From the NCBI RefSeq assembly GCF_028595305.1, contig NZ_JAQQXS010000017.1:29510-93509 (forward strand): a stretch of 64,000 bases of DNA, written 5' to 3'. The DNA is from Roseateles koreensis. GTDB taxonomy: Bacteria; Pseudomonadota; Gammaproteobacteria; Burkholderiales; Burkholderiaceae_C. The first letter of the stretch is position 1; every line of letters begins with the position of its first letter. This document shows, one piece after another, positions 17,764 to 26,898 of the stretch. The position numbers and the translations under genes are program-made. The notes under the pieces are model-generated. The model searched no databases. It saw only the letters and a list, made by a program, of their open reading frames with translations, and had not been told where the DNA came from.

Positions 17764-19562
17764 TGACGGCGGCTACTAATTCGATTCCTAAGCGCAAGTT
17801 CGATGTGGTCATCGTCGGCGCGGGCGGCTCTGGCATGCGCGCCAGCCTGCAGTTGTCGCTGGCTGGCTTGAATGTGGCTGTGCTGAGCAAGGTCTTCCCG
17901 ACCCGCTCGCACACGGTGGCGGCTCAAGGCGGCGTGAGCGCCTCGCTGGGCAATATGTCCGAGGACAACTGGCACTATCACTTCTTCGACACGGTCAAGG
18001 GCTCTGACTGGCTGGGCGACCAGGACGCCATTGAGTTCATGTGCCGTGAAGCCCCCAAGGTCGTGTACGAGCTTGAGCACTTTGGCATGCCTTTCGACCG
18101 CAATGCGGACGGCACCATCTACCAACGCCCCTTCGGCGGCCACACCGCCAACTATGGCGAAAAGCCGGTGCAACGTGCCTGCGCAGCGGCCGACCGTACC
18201 GGTCACGCCATGCTGCATACGTTGTATCAGCAAAACGTCAAGGCCAAGACGCAGTTCTTCGTTGAATGGATGGCGCAAGACCTGATCCGCAACGAAGCGG
18301 GTGACGTCGTCGGCGTGACCGCGCTGGAAATGGAAACTGGCGAACTGCACATCATGGAAGCCAAGACCGTGTTGTTGGCTACCGGTGGAGCCGGGCGCAT
18401 CTTCGCGGCTTCCACCAACGCCTTCATCAACACGGGTGATGGCCTGGGTATGGCGGCACGTGCCGGCATCCCGTTGGAAGACATGGAGTTCTGGCAGTTC
18501 CACCCGACCGGCGTGCATAACGCTGGTGTTCTGCTGACCGAAGGTTGCCGAGGTGAAGGCGCAATTCTGCGCAACTGCAATGGCGAGCGTTTCATGGAGC
18601 GCTATGCGCCGACGCTGAAAGACTTGGCCCCGCGTGACTTCGTGTCTCGCTGCATGGACCAGGAAATCAAGGAAGGTCGTGGCTGCGGTCCCAACAAGGA
18701 CTACATCGAGCTGGACATGACCCACCTCGGCGGTGAAACCATCATGAAGCGCCTGCCTTCGGTGTTCGAGATCGGGCATAACTTCGCCAACGTCGACATC
18801 ACCAAAGAGCCGATCCCGGTGGTGCCCACCATCCACTACCAGATGGGTGGCATTCCGACCAATATCTACGGCCAAGTCGTGGTGCCCAAAGATGGCAACC
18901 CCGATGCCGTGGTGAACGGCCTCTACGCGGTGGGCGAGTGTGCTTGCGTGAGCGTGCACGGCGCGAACCGCCTGGGTACCAATTCGCTGCTGGACTTGCT
19001 GGTGTTCGGCCGCGCAGCCGGCAACCACATCGTTGAGTCGGGTCTGAAGACGCAGCAGCACAAGCCGCTGCCGGCCGATGCCGGTGCCGAGTCCCTTGCT
19101 CGCATTGCGCGCCTGGACAATAGCAACAGCGGTGAGTACGCACAGGACGTTGCCAACGATCTGCGCTTGGCCATGCAGCGCCATGCCGGCGTGTTCCGCA
19201 CTCAGGCCATTCTGGATGAAGGCGTCACCGTGGTGAACGAGATCGCCAAGCGCGTGGGCAACATTACGCTGAAGGATAAATCCAAGGTGTTCAACACCGC
19301 GCGCATCGAGGCGCTGGAAGTTGAAAACTTGATCGAGGTGGCCAAGGCCACCATTGTCTCGGCCGCTGCCCGCCGCGAAAGCCGTGGTGCGCACACTGTG
19401 GATGACTACGCGGACACGCCAGCTCACCCGAACGGGCGCAACGACGAGGAGTGGATGAAGCACACCCTGTGGTATTCCGAAGGCAACCGCCTGGACTACA
19501 AGCCGGTGAAGCTCAAGCCGCTGACCGTTGAATCGATTCCGCCGAAGGTTCGCACCTTCTGA
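17763..19562 (+). CDS. sdhA: succinate dehydrogenase flavoprotein subunit
   Basis: 599 residues. FAD-binding VIVGAGGSGMRASLQLS at the N-terminus; the covalent-FAD His in TRSHTVAAQGG; the substrate site FWQFHPTGVH; an Arg-containing catalytic loop in TEGCRGEGAILRN; and the C-terminal SVHGANRLGTNSLLD. Oxidises succinate to fumarate. I chose the ATG at 17763 (overlapping the sdhD stop) because the longer open frame upstream runs through sdhD in another frame and lacks SdhA sequence. Confidence 0.97.
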   Translation: MTAATNSIPKRKFDVVIVGAGGSGMRASLQLSLAGLNVAVLSKVFPTRSHTVAAQGGVSASLGNMSEDNWHYHFFDTVKGSDWLGDQDAIEFMCREAPKVVYELEHFGMPFDRNADGTIYQRPFGGHTANYGEKPVQRACAAADRTGHAMLHTLYQQNVKAKTQFFVEWMAQDLIRNEAGDVVGVTALEMETGELHIMEAKTVLLATGGAGRIFAASTNAFINTGDGLGMAARAGIPLEDMEFWQFHPTGVHNAGVLLTEGCRGEGAILRNCNGERFMERYAPTLKDLAPRDFVSRCMDQEIKEGRGCGPNKDYIELDMTHLGGETIMKRLPSVFEIGHNFANVDITKEPIPVVPTIHYQMGGIPTNIYGQVVVPKDGNPDAVVNGLYAVGECACVSVHGANRLGTNSLLDLLVFGRAAGNHIVESGLKTQQHKPLPADAGAESLARIARLDNSNSGEYAQDVANDLRLAMQRHAGVFRTQAILDEGVTVVNEIAKRVGNITLKDKSKVFNTARIEALEVENLIEVAKATIVSAAARRESRGAHTVDDYADTPAHPNGRNDEEWMKHTLWYSEGNRLDYKPVKLKPLTVESIPPKVRTF

Positions 19563-19627
19563 TGCCCAGGCGGGCCGTCGGCTGAACCCCGGCCCGCTGT
19601 ATTGAAAAGAATTTTGAGGAAGAAGTG

Positions 19628-20332
19628 ATGACCAAGCGTACCTTCCAGATCTACCGTTACGACCCGGACAAAGACGCCAAGCCCTATATGCAGACCCTGG
19701 AGGTCGAGCTGGACGGTTCGGAGCGCATGCTGCTGGATGCTCTGGGCAAACTCAAGGCGTTGGACCCGACCCTGAGTTTCCGCCGTTCCTGCCGTGAAGG
19801 TGTTTGTGGCTCGGACGCCATGAACATCAATGGCAAGAACGGTCTGGCCTGCTTGACCAATATGCGCACCTTGCCGGGTGTGATTGTCTTGAAGCCGCTG
19901 CCGGGCCTGCCCGTCGTGCGGGATCTGATCGTCGACATGACGCAGTTCTTCAAGCAGTACAACTCGATCAAGCCCTACCTGCAGAACGACACGCCGCTGC
20001 CCGACAAGGAGCGCCTGCAGTCGCCTGAAGAGCGCGACGAGCTGAACGGCCTGTACGAGTGCATTTTGTGCGCCAGCTGCTCGACCAGCTGCCCCAGCTT
20101 CTGGTGGAACCCCGACAAATTCGTCGGCCCCGCCGGTTTGCTGCAAGCGTATCGATTCATCGCTGACAGCCGCGACGAGGCCACCGCGGAGCGTCTGGAC
20201 AACCTGGAAGATCCGTACCGTCTGTTCCGTTGCCACACCATCATGAATTGCGTCGATGTTTGCCCCAAGGGTTTGAATCCCACCAAGGCCATCGGCAAGA
20301 TCAAAGAAATGATGGTGCGTCGCGCTGTCTGA
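19628..20332 (+). CDS. sdhB: succinate dehydrogenase iron-sulfur subunit
   Basis: 234 residues with ligands for all three clusters: 2Fe-2S (CREGVCGSD and a later Cys in GLAC), 4Fe-4S (CILCASCSTSCP) and 3Fe-4S (CHTIMNCVDVCPKGLNP). Passes electrons from SdhA to the quinone. A GTG lies directly before the ATG at 19628; TGAGGAAGAAG upstream supports the ATG. Confidence 0.97.
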   Translation: MTKRTFQIYRYDPDKDAKPYMQTLEVELDGSERMLLDALGKLKALDPTLSFRRSCREGVCGSDAMNINGKNGLACLTNMRTLPGVIVLKPLPGLPVVRDLIVDMTQFFKQYNSIKPYLQNDTPLPDKERLQSPEERDELNGLYECILCASCSTSCPSFWWNPDKFVGPAGLLQAYRFIADSRDEATAERLDNLEDPYRLFRCHTIMNCVDVCPKGLNPTKAIGKIKEMMVRRAV

Positions 20333-20370
20333 AGGCGATCGAAGTGAGCGTTTTTGAGAGCCAAGGTTCA

Positions 20371-20649
20371 ATGCCCATGTCTGAGACCAGTCTGATCGAT
20401 GAGCGGGCCCTCTCCAAACTGCGTTGGCGGTGCCGGCGCGGGCTGTTGGAGAACGACCTGTTCATCGAGCGCTTTTTCGACCGCCACGCAGACACCCTGA
20501 CGCAGCAGCAAGCGCAGAGTTTGCTGCTCTTGATGGACTTGTCCGACAACGATCTGTTGGACCTGTTGCTGCGTCGGAAAGAACCTGAGGGCGAGTTGGC
20601 CCAGGATGCTGTGCACGAGGTTCTGGCTCTGCTGAGAACCGCCCCCTAA
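20371..20649 (+). CDS. sdhE: SdhE/CptB family FAD assembly factor
   Basis: About 92 residues. Carries the family RGxxE motif in [16 protein letters not shown], which is needed for flavinylation of SdhA, and the typical three- to five-helix length. Position between sdhB and gltA matches many Betaproteobacteria. Start candidates are ATG 20371 (AAGG upstream, preferred), ATG 20377 and GTG 20344. Confidence 0.88.
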   Translation: MPMSETSLIDERALSKLRWRCRRGLLENDLFIERFFDRHADTLTQQQAQSLLLLMDLSDNDLLDLLLRRKEPEGELAQDAVHEVLALLRTAP

Positions 20650-20678
20650 GAATCCCCAAGAAGTCAAAGGAAAAGCCC

Positions 20679-21989
20679 ATGACACCGTCAGACGTCAAAG
20701 CCACCCTGTCGTTCTCCGACGGCAGCCCCAATATGGAGCTGCCGCTCTACAAGGGCACGATCGGCCCGGATGTGATTGACATCCGCAAACTCTACGCACA
20801 GACCGGCAAGTTCACCTACGACCCCGGTTTCTTGTCGACGGCCTCGTGCAATTCGACCATCACCTACATCGACGGTGACAAGGGCGAGTTGCTGTATCGC
20901 GGCTATCCCATTGAGCAGTTGGCCACCAGCTGCGACTACCTGGAAACCTGCTACCTGCTGCTGTACGGTGAGCTGCCCAATCCTTCTCAGAAGGAAGAGT
21001 TCGTGGCCCGTGTGACCAATCACACCATGGTCAACGAGCAGATGCAGTTCTTCCTGCGTGGCTTCCGCCGTGACGCGCACCCGATGGCCGTGATGACGGG
21101 TCTGGTAGGCGCCATGTCGGCCTTCTATCACGACAGTACCGACATCAATAACCCAGAGCACCGCGAAATCGCGGCGATCCGCCTGATCGCCAAGATGCCC
21201 ACGCTGGTGGCCATGGCTTACAAGTACACCGTCGGTCAGCCCTACATCTACCCGAAGAATGACCTCAGCTACGCTGGCAACTTCATGCGCATGATGTTTG
21301 CCACGCCGTGCGAAGACTACAAGCCCAATGACGTGCTGGTGCGCGCCATGGACCGCATTTTCATCCTGCACGCTGATCACGAGCAGAACGCGTCCACCTC
21401 GACGGTGCGCCTGTGCGGTTCTTCGGGCACCAACCCCTTTGCTGCCATTGCAGCAGGTGTAGCTTGCCTGTGGGGCCCCGCACACGGTGGCGCCAATGAG
21501 GCGGCGCTCAATATGCTGGGCGACATCCAGAAGCAGGGCGGCGTGGCCAAGATTGGCGAGTTCATCAAGCAGGTCAAGGACAAGAACTCCACCGTCAAGC
21601 TGATGGGCTTTGGTCACCGGGTCTATAAAAACTACGACCCGCGTGCCAAGCTGATGCGCGAAACCTGCCACGAAGTGCTGAACGAACTGGGCCTGCACAA
21701 CGACCCGATGTTCAAGTTGGCCATGGAGCTGGAAAAGATCGCGCTGGAAGACGAATACTTCGTCGCCCGCAAGCTCTACCCGAACGTGGACTTCTACTCC
21801 GGCATCGTTCAACGCGCCATCGGCATCCCGGTGCCCTTGTTCACCGCCATCTTCGCGCTGGCACGTACTGTCGGCTGGATCGCTCAGTTGAACGAAATGA
21901 TTGGCGACCCCGAGTACAAGATCGGCCGTCCGCGTCAACTGTTTGTCGGCGCCGCCCCGCGCAATGTGAAGCCGATCGGCGAGCGCTGA
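20679..21989 (+). CDS. gltA: citrate synthase (type II, hexameric)
   Basis: 436 residues. Catalytic His in [15 protein letters not shown], second His in [14 protein letters not shown], and the catalytic Asp in PNVDFYSGI. The N-terminal Cys/DPGF region typical of Gram-negative NADH-sensitive GltA is present. Condenses acetyl-CoA and oxaloacetate. AAAGGAAA precedes the ATG. Last gene of the sdh operon, ended by the terminator at 22032. Confidence 0.96.
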   Translation: MTPSDVKATLSFSDGSPNMELPLYKGTIGPDVIDIRKLYAQTGKFTYDPGFLSTASCNSTITYIDGDKGELLYRGYPIEQLATSCDYLETCYLLLYGELPNPSQKEEFVARVTNHTMVNEQMQFFLRGFRRDAHPMAVMTGLVGAMSAFYHDSTDINNPEHREIAAIRLIAKMPTLVAMAYKYTVGQPYIYPKNDLSYAGNFMRMMFATPCEDYKPNDVLVRAMDRIFILHADHEQNASTSTVRLCGSSGTNPFAAIAAGVACLWGPAHGGANEAALNMLGDIQKQGGVAKIGEFIKQVKDKNSTVKLMGFGHRVYKNYDPRAKLMRETCHEVLNELGLHNDPMFKLAMELEKIALEDEYFVARKLYPNVDFYSGIVQRAIGIPVPLFTAIFALARTVGWIAQLNEMIGDPEYKIGRPRQLFVGAAPRNVKPIGER

Positions 21990-22031
21990 TCCGTCTTCCC
22001 GTCGCCTGAGCCTTAGGGCATCTGGCGCGTG

Positions 22032-22084
22032 ATAACCCCTTGTCGTGGTGGCTTGCAGGCCGTCGCAACAAGGGGTTATTTTTT
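22032..22084 (+). terminator. rho-independent terminator after gltA
   Basis: Perfect 12-bp arms ATAACCCCTTGT (22032-22043) and ACAAGGGGTTAT (22068-22079) with a 24-base loop region, followed by a T-run to 22084. Ends the sdhCDAB-sdhE-gltA unit. Confidence 0.85.
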
Positions 22085-22124
22085 GCCGATTTGACCCGGC
22101 ATTTCAGCTATGCTGCGCGCTTGC

Positions 22125-22145
22125 TGAAAGCAAACGTTTGCTTCA
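22125..22145. promoter_or_regulatory. LacI-type operator upstream of rbsR-like gene
   Basis: Perfect 12-bp palindrome GCAAACGTTTGC (22130-22141) inside a near-palindromic 21-mer. The central AACGTT with a CpG at the dyad is the hallmark of LacI/GalR/RbsR/PurR operators. It lies 45 bases before the GTG start of the regulator, so it probably autoregulates the three-gene operon. Confidence 0.75.
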
Positions 22146-22186
22146 GGCATCGTTCGAACCTTTCCAATCCAGACCCCAATTCTTTC

Positions 22187-23209
22187 GTGAGCACCATCAA
22201 AGATGTGGCCGCACGTGCCGGTGTGTCATTCACCACGGTGTCGCATGTGCTGAACAACACGCGGCCGGTCAGCGCCGAGGCGCGACGCCGCGTGCTGGAA
22301 GCCGTTGAAGAAATCGCCTATCTGCCCAGCGCAGTGGCGCGCTCCTTGCGCACCAGTGAGACCCAAATCGTTGGTGTGCTGGTGCCCACGGTGCAGAACC
22401 CTTTTTTTGCGGAACTGGTCTGCGGCGTGGAGGCCAGTTGCCGGCAAGCGGGGTATTCGGTTTTTCTGTGCAACTCTGACAACGATCCCAAGCGTCAGCA
22501 GCAATACATGCGAACCTTGCTGGAGAAGCGGGTGGACGGGCTGCTGCTATCGTCCGCGGGCGACGACGAGGCGCTGGCTGCCATCTTCAAGATGGCGCGC
22601 ATTCCCGCCGTGACGGTCGACCGCCTGGTGTCGGGCGCGCGTGCCGATCGCGTGAGTGTCGACAACCAGCAAGGGGCATGCACTGCGGTGCGCCATTTGC
22701 TGGACCTTGGCCATCGGCGCATTGCCTGCATCAGTGGGCCGGCGGAATTTGAAGTCTCCCGGGAGCGCTTGGCGGGGTGGCGCCATGCCCTGCAGCAGCG
22801 GGACTTGCCGCAAGATGATGCACTGATCGTTGCGGGTGACTTCAGCAGTCAGGGCGGGTATGAGGCTGCGGCCCAATTGCTGCAGCGCCAACGCGACGGG
22901 CATATTCAACCCGTCACGGCGATTTTTGCCAGCAATGACTTGATGGCCATTGGCGTCTTGCGCGCCGCCGCCGAGTTCAATCTGGCGGTACCCCGGCAAC
23001 TCTCCGTCATCGGTTTTGATGATATTGATTTGAGTCGTTATGTTTTTCCTGCGCTCAGCACGGTGGGCTACTCCATCAAGGCCCAGGGCGAGCTGGCGGG
23101 ACAAATGCTGATTGAACGCATTGAGCATGTCGATGCTGAATTCAAAGACATCAAGTTGACGCCCCAGCTGATTGTCAGAGACAGTACTTCCGCGCCGTGC
23201 AGCGCATGA
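22187..23209 (+). CDS. rbsR: LacI family transcriptional regulator, RbsR-like
   Basis: About 340 residues. N-terminal helix-turn-helix (STIKDVAARAGVSFTTVSHV) and hinge (RRRVLEAVEEIAYLPSAVA), then a ribose-binding-protein-like effector domain (VGVLVPTVQNPFFAELV onward; GFDDIDLSRYVFPALSTV near the end). I use the GTG at 22187 because it begins directly at the HTH; the upstream open frame runs through the terminator and operator. The operon contains ribokinase and a nucleoside hydrolase, so ribose or a nucleoside is the likely effector. Confidence 0.85.
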   Translation: MSTIKDVAARAGVSFTTVSHVLNNTRPVSAEARRRVLEAVEEIAYLPSAVARSLRTSETQIVGVLVPTVQNPFFAELVCGVEASCRQAGYSVFLCNSDNDPKRQQQYMRTLLEKRVDGLLLSSAGDDEALAAIFKMARIPAVTVDRLVSGARADRVSVDNQQGACTAVRHLLDLGHRRIACISGPAEFEVSRERLAGWRHALQQRDLPQDDALIVAGDFSSQGGYEAAAQLLQRQRDGHIQPVTAIFASNDLMAIGVLRAAAEFNLAVPRQLSVIGFDDIDLSRYVFPALSTVGYSIKAQGELAGQMLIERIEHVDAEFKDIKLTPQLIVRDSTSAPCSA

Positions 23210-24219
23210 ACCCAAGCTCTTCCATGACTTCTGTAGATCTCAAGCTTGCAGCACCCCTCGACCGGGCCGCCAATGCGGCTGGTGCACCTCATGCCGCACA
23301 GGCTGTCACGGGCGGGCGAGTTTTGGTGATCGGCAGTCTCAATATGGACATGGTGGCGCACGCTACCCGTCTGCCCATGCCGGGCGAGACCTTGCAAGGC
23401 GAGCGTTTTGTGATGGCGCCAGGAGGCAAGGGCGCCAATCAAGCCGTTGCCGCTGCCCGCCTGGGAGCGCAGGTCGCCTTCGTGTCGCGTGTGGGCATGC
23501 AAGAGTATGGTGCTGCCCTGTTGCAAGCCTTGAGTGCTGAAGGCATCGATCATGGTGCCGTGGTGCAGGACCCCGCCGCGTTGCCAGGGATTGCCGTGAT
23601 CATGGTGGCCCGCGAGGGGGGCGAAAATTCCATCGTCTATGTGCCTGGCAGTAATGCAGCGCTGACGGCTGAGGACGTAGCCAACGCAGCGCCCCGCTTC
23701 AGCGTGGGCAGCGTGGTGGTGGCCCAGTTGGAAGTGCCTGTGCCCGCCATTCAGCAGGCCTTTGAAATGGCGCGGGCAGTGGGTGCCTGCACGGTGCTGA
23801 ATGCTGCGCCCGCCATGGCGGTGCCGCCCGCTCTGCTGGCCTTGTGCGATTGGCTGATTCTCAATGAAACCGAGGCGGCGCAGCTGACAGGCCTTGCTGC
23901 GCCCGAGGCTGCAGCGCAGGCCCTGTTGAACAGCGGCCCGAAGCAGGTGCTGCTGACGCTCGGCGCGCAGGGCGTCTTGCTTGCAAGCGCTGCGCGCCTG
24001 CGGCCCCTGAGCGCACCGCGGGTGCACGCCGTGGACACCGTGGGGGCGGGCGACACCTTCGTGGGCGCCTTTGCTTGTGGGCTGGCCGAGGGTCGTGCGC
24101 CGTTGGACGCTGTGCGGCTCGGCATGGCTGCTGCGGCGCTCGCCGTCAGCCGGCCGGGTGTTCAGCAAGCCATGCCTCGGCGCGATGAATTGCCGGTGGA
24201 ATTTTCAAACCCGGCTTAA
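23206..24219 (+). CDS. rbsK: ribokinase (PfkB family)
   Basis: About 337 residues. PfkB motif 1 region GGKGANQAVAAARLGA and motif 2 VDTVGAGDTFVGAFACGLA with the catalytic Asp; N-terminal VIGSLNMDMVAHATRLPMPGE. Phosphorylates ribose to ribose 5-phosphate. It starts in a 4-base ATGA overlap with the regulator. About 35 residues precede the kinase fold, longer than usual; an ATG at 23224 is an alternative start. Confidence 0.9.
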   Translation: MNPSSSMTSVDLKLAAPLDRAANAAGAPHAAQAVTGGRVLVIGSLNMDMVAHATRLPMPGETLQGERFVMAPGGKGANQAVAAARLGAQVAFVSRVGMQEYGAALLQALSAEGIDHGAVVQDPAALPGIAVIMVAREGGENSIVYVPGSNAALTAEDVANAAPRFSVGSVVVAQLEVPVPAIQQAFEMARAVGACTVLNAAPAMAVPPALLALCDWLILNETEAAQLTGLAAPEAAAQALLNSGPKQVLLTLGAQGVLLASAARLRPLSAPRVHAVDTVGAGDTFVGAFACGLAEGRAPLDAVRLGMAAAALAVSRPGVQQAMPRRDELPVEFSNPA

Positions 24220-24273
24220 GAATTAAGAACTAAGTTCTTGCCCGCCAAACCTCTGCGCTCTCCACAACACACC

Positions 24274-25275
24274 ATGACCACGGAAACTCTGCACCCATCA
24301 GCGCGGGCTGTCATTTTCGACACCGACCCGGGCATTGACGATGCCATGGCGCTCTACCTGCTGGCGCGCCATCCCGCTTTGCAACTGCGGGCCATCACCA
24401 CCGTATTTGGCAATGCCTCGGTGGCGGTCACCACCCGTAACGCACAGGCCTTGTGTGGCCTGTACGGCCTTGCACCCGAGGCGGTGAAGGTGGCTGCGGG
24501 CGCACCGGGCCCCCTCCAGGCGCACGCGGCACGGGAGTTTTCCACCCATGTCCACGGTGATGACGGGCTGGGCGGCGTGGCGGCCTTTGCCGAAGCGGCG
24601 CGCGCGCCTTTGCACCCACTCGACCCGCGTCCGGCCTACCAGCTGATCTGCGACATGGTCAATGCGGAACCCGGCGTCATCACCTTGATCGCGGTGGGTC
24701 CCATGACCAATCTGGCACTGGCTTTACAGCATGACCCCGGCATTGCGAGCAAAGTCCACCAAGTCATCGTGATGGGCGGCGCCTTTGGCACGGCGGGTCG
24801 CGGCGGCAATGTGACCCCCGTGGCCGAGGCCAATATGATCAACGACCCCGAGGCGGCAGATCAAGTCTTCACCGCCCCTTGGCCGGTGGTGATTGTGGGA
24901 CTGGACGTGACCCAGGCGGTGGTGATGCACGAGCCCTATCTTGCGAAGCTACAAGGGCGGGGTGGGGCGGTTGGTGATTTTCTGTGGCAGGCCACGCGGC
25001 ATTACCAAGATTTTTATCACTCGGTGGATGGCATCCACGGCATCTACGCCCATGACGCCAGCGCCATTGCTTATGCCATTGAGCCCTCGGCCTTCACCCT
25101 GCGGGAAGGGCCAGTGCGCGTGGCGCTGGATGGCATCGCCCGAGGCCAAACGATTCAAAGCCTGCGCGCCCCCGGCCGTCATGCTGAGGCTTGGAATAAC
25201 GTTTCGACTCAACAGGCTTGCATTCAAGTGAATGCGCTCCGTGTGCTGGAGTTGTTCGATCAGGTGTTCGACTGA
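24274..25275 (+). CDS. nucleoside hydrolase (inosine/uridine-preferring type)
   Basis: About 333 residues. N-terminal Ca-binding Asp cluster FDTDPGIDDAMAL, the VHGDDGLGG loop, VGPMTNLALAL, GGNVTPVAEANMINDPEAA and the late Asp in IYAHDASAIAY. Hydrolyses ribonucleosides to base plus ribose. Its product is the substrate of the upstream ribokinase, so the three genes form a nucleoside-to-ribose-5-phosphate salvage unit. ATG at 24274 preferred over the TTG at 24238. Confidence 0.9.
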   Translation: MTTETLHPSARAVIFDTDPGIDDAMALYLLARHPALQLRAITTVFGNASVAVTTRNAQALCGLYGLAPEAVKVAAGAPGPLQAHAAREFSTHVHGDDGLGGVAAFAEAARAPLHPLDPRPAYQLICDMVNAEPGVITLIAVGPMTNLALALQHDPGIASKVHQVIVMGGAFGTAGRGGNVTPVAEANMINDPEAADQVFTAPWPVVIVGLDVTQAVVMHEPYLAKLQGRGGAVGDFLWQATRHYQDFYHSVDGIHGIYAHDASAIAYAIEPSAFTLREGPVRVALDGIARGQTIQSLRAPGRHAEAWNNVSTQQACIQVNALRVLELFDQVFD

Positions 25276-25356
25276 GCGCTCAGCGACTACAGTTGAAACC
25301 ACTTTCGGGCCCGCCCTTTTGAGCGCTGGCCTTACCGTATTTATTTGGAGTTAGCC

Positions 25357-26682
25357 ATGTCCGCCCAAACCGCGACCACCCTTCTCAAATCCCGCTGGAT
25401 ATTGCCCCTGAGCCCCGGCAGTTCGGTGCTGAACGACCATACGCTGGTGATGCAGGGCGATCGCATCGCGGCCATCCTGCCCTGGGCGCAGGCCGAGGCG
25501 CAGTACCCGGCGGCTGAACGTGTGGACTTGGGCCAGCATGTGCTGATCCCCGGCCTGATCAATGGCCATACGCATTCGGCCATGTCCTTGCTGCGCGGTG
25601 TGGCCGACGACGTGCCGCTGATGGATTGGCTCAACAACCACATTTGGCCCCTGGAGAAAAAGTGGGTCAGCGACGACTGGACTTACCAGGGCTCTTTGCT
25701 GTCTGCGGCTGAAGCCTTGCGTGGCGGTGTGACCTACTTGAACGATATGTACTTCTTCCCTGCAGCCATGGCGCGGGCAGCCCTGGACAGCGGCATCCGT
25801 GCGGGGGTTTCGATCAACGTGATCGACTTCCCGACTGGCTACGCGGCCAACGCGGCCGAATACATCGCCAAGGGGCTGGAGGCTTACGAGCAGTTCAAGG
25901 GTGAATCCCTGCTCGACTGGACCTCAGCGCCGCACGCGCCCTACACCGTGTCGGACGAAACCTTTGTGCAATTGCGTGAACTGGCCGAACGCCTCGACAT
26001 TCAGATGCATTGCCATATTCACGAGACCGATTTTGAAGTCAGCGAAAGCCTCAAGCAGCACGGTATGCGCCCATTGGCGCGCCTGAATAAGTTGGGCGTG
26101 CTCAACGAGCGCATGATGGCCGTGCACATGGTGCACTTGACTGACGAAGAAATTGCGCTGCTGGCACGGCAGAAGGTGCATTTGGTTCACAACCCGAACT
26201 CCAACATGAAGCTGGCCTCCGGCGTGTGCCCCGTCACCGCCCTAGAAGCTGCGGGTGTCAACACGATTTTGGGTACCGACGGCGCGGCCTCCAATAACCG
26301 CCAAGACATGCTGGGTGAAATTCGCGCCGCCGCCTTGCTGGCCAAGGGCGTGACGCAAAACTCCACCACCGTGTCGGCACGTACAGCACTGGAAATGGCC
26401 ACCATCCGTGCCGCAAAAGCCATGGGCCGGGGGCACGATCTGGGCTCGCTGGAAGTGGGTAAATTGGCCGACGTTGTGGCCATCTCGCTGGACGCGCTGG
26501 AGTGCCGGCCGGTTTACAACCCCGAGGCGCAACTGGTTTATGTGGCCGGCCGTGAGCACGTGTCGGACGTGTGGGTCGGCGGGCGGCGCGTGTTGAAGGA
26601 CCGTCAGTTGACGAGCATCGATCAAGGCGCCTTGCTCGGCCGGGTGGAGCACATCGTCGGGCAAATGAAGGCCGGGATGTAA
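25357..26682 (+). CDS. mtaD: TRZ/ATZ family hydrolase, MTA/SAH deaminase-like
   Basis: About 441 residues of the cytosine-deaminase-like amidohydrolase group: metal HxH in NGHTHSAMSLLRG, His in MHCHIHETDFEV, metal Asp in LGTDGAASNN, and SAPHAPYTVSD. The group includes 5'-methylthioadenosine / S-adenosylhomocysteine deaminases; substrate assignment is by overall similarity only. GGAG six bases before the ATG at 25357. It lies 81 bases after the nucleoside hydrolase, so purine-nucleoside salvage is a shared theme. Confidence 0.8.
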   Translation: MSAQTATTLLKSRWILPLSPGSSVLNDHTLVMQGDRIAAILPWAQAEAQYPAAERVDLGQHVLIPGLINGHTHSAMSLLRGVADDVPLMDWLNNHIWPLEKKWVSDDWTYQGSLLSAAEALRGGVTYLNDMYFFPAAMARAALDSGIRAGVSINVIDFPTGYAANAAEYIAKGLEAYEQFKGESLLDWTSAPHAPYTVSDETFVQLRELAERLDIQMHCHIHETDFEVSESLKQHGMRPLARLNKLGVLNERMMAVHMVHLTDEEIALLARQKVHLVHNPNSNMKLASGVCPVTALEAAGVNTILGTDGAASNNRQDMLGEIRAAALLAKGVTQNSTTVSARTALEMATIRAAKAMGRGHDLGSLEVGKLADVVAISLDALECRPVYNPEAQLVYVAGREHVSDVWVGGRRVLKDRQLTSIDQGALLGRVEHIVGQMKAGM

Positions 26683-26898
26683 GCCGGGATATCAGTGCCT
26701 GTCCGCTCATGGGTATCCCGGGGACGGGGTTTCGGCGGATTTTGATGGGAACTTTCAGCGTCATTTGCAAAGACTTGGCCCGGCATCGGTAAAATCCCGG
26801 GCTTCTCTGCTGAGTCGCCGTGTGATCCCGGTGATTCGGCCCGCTTTTTTGCAAACTCAGCGTTGAATCCCAGCGCGCCAACCCAGTTTCGGGACCTC

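Noticed and set aside
17742..19463. Long open frames antisense to sdhA, acnB (9472-11088), mdh (14348-15799) and gltA
   Set aside because: The sense genes are certain and full of catalytic motifs; the antisense products show no fold and are expected in GC-rich DNA.
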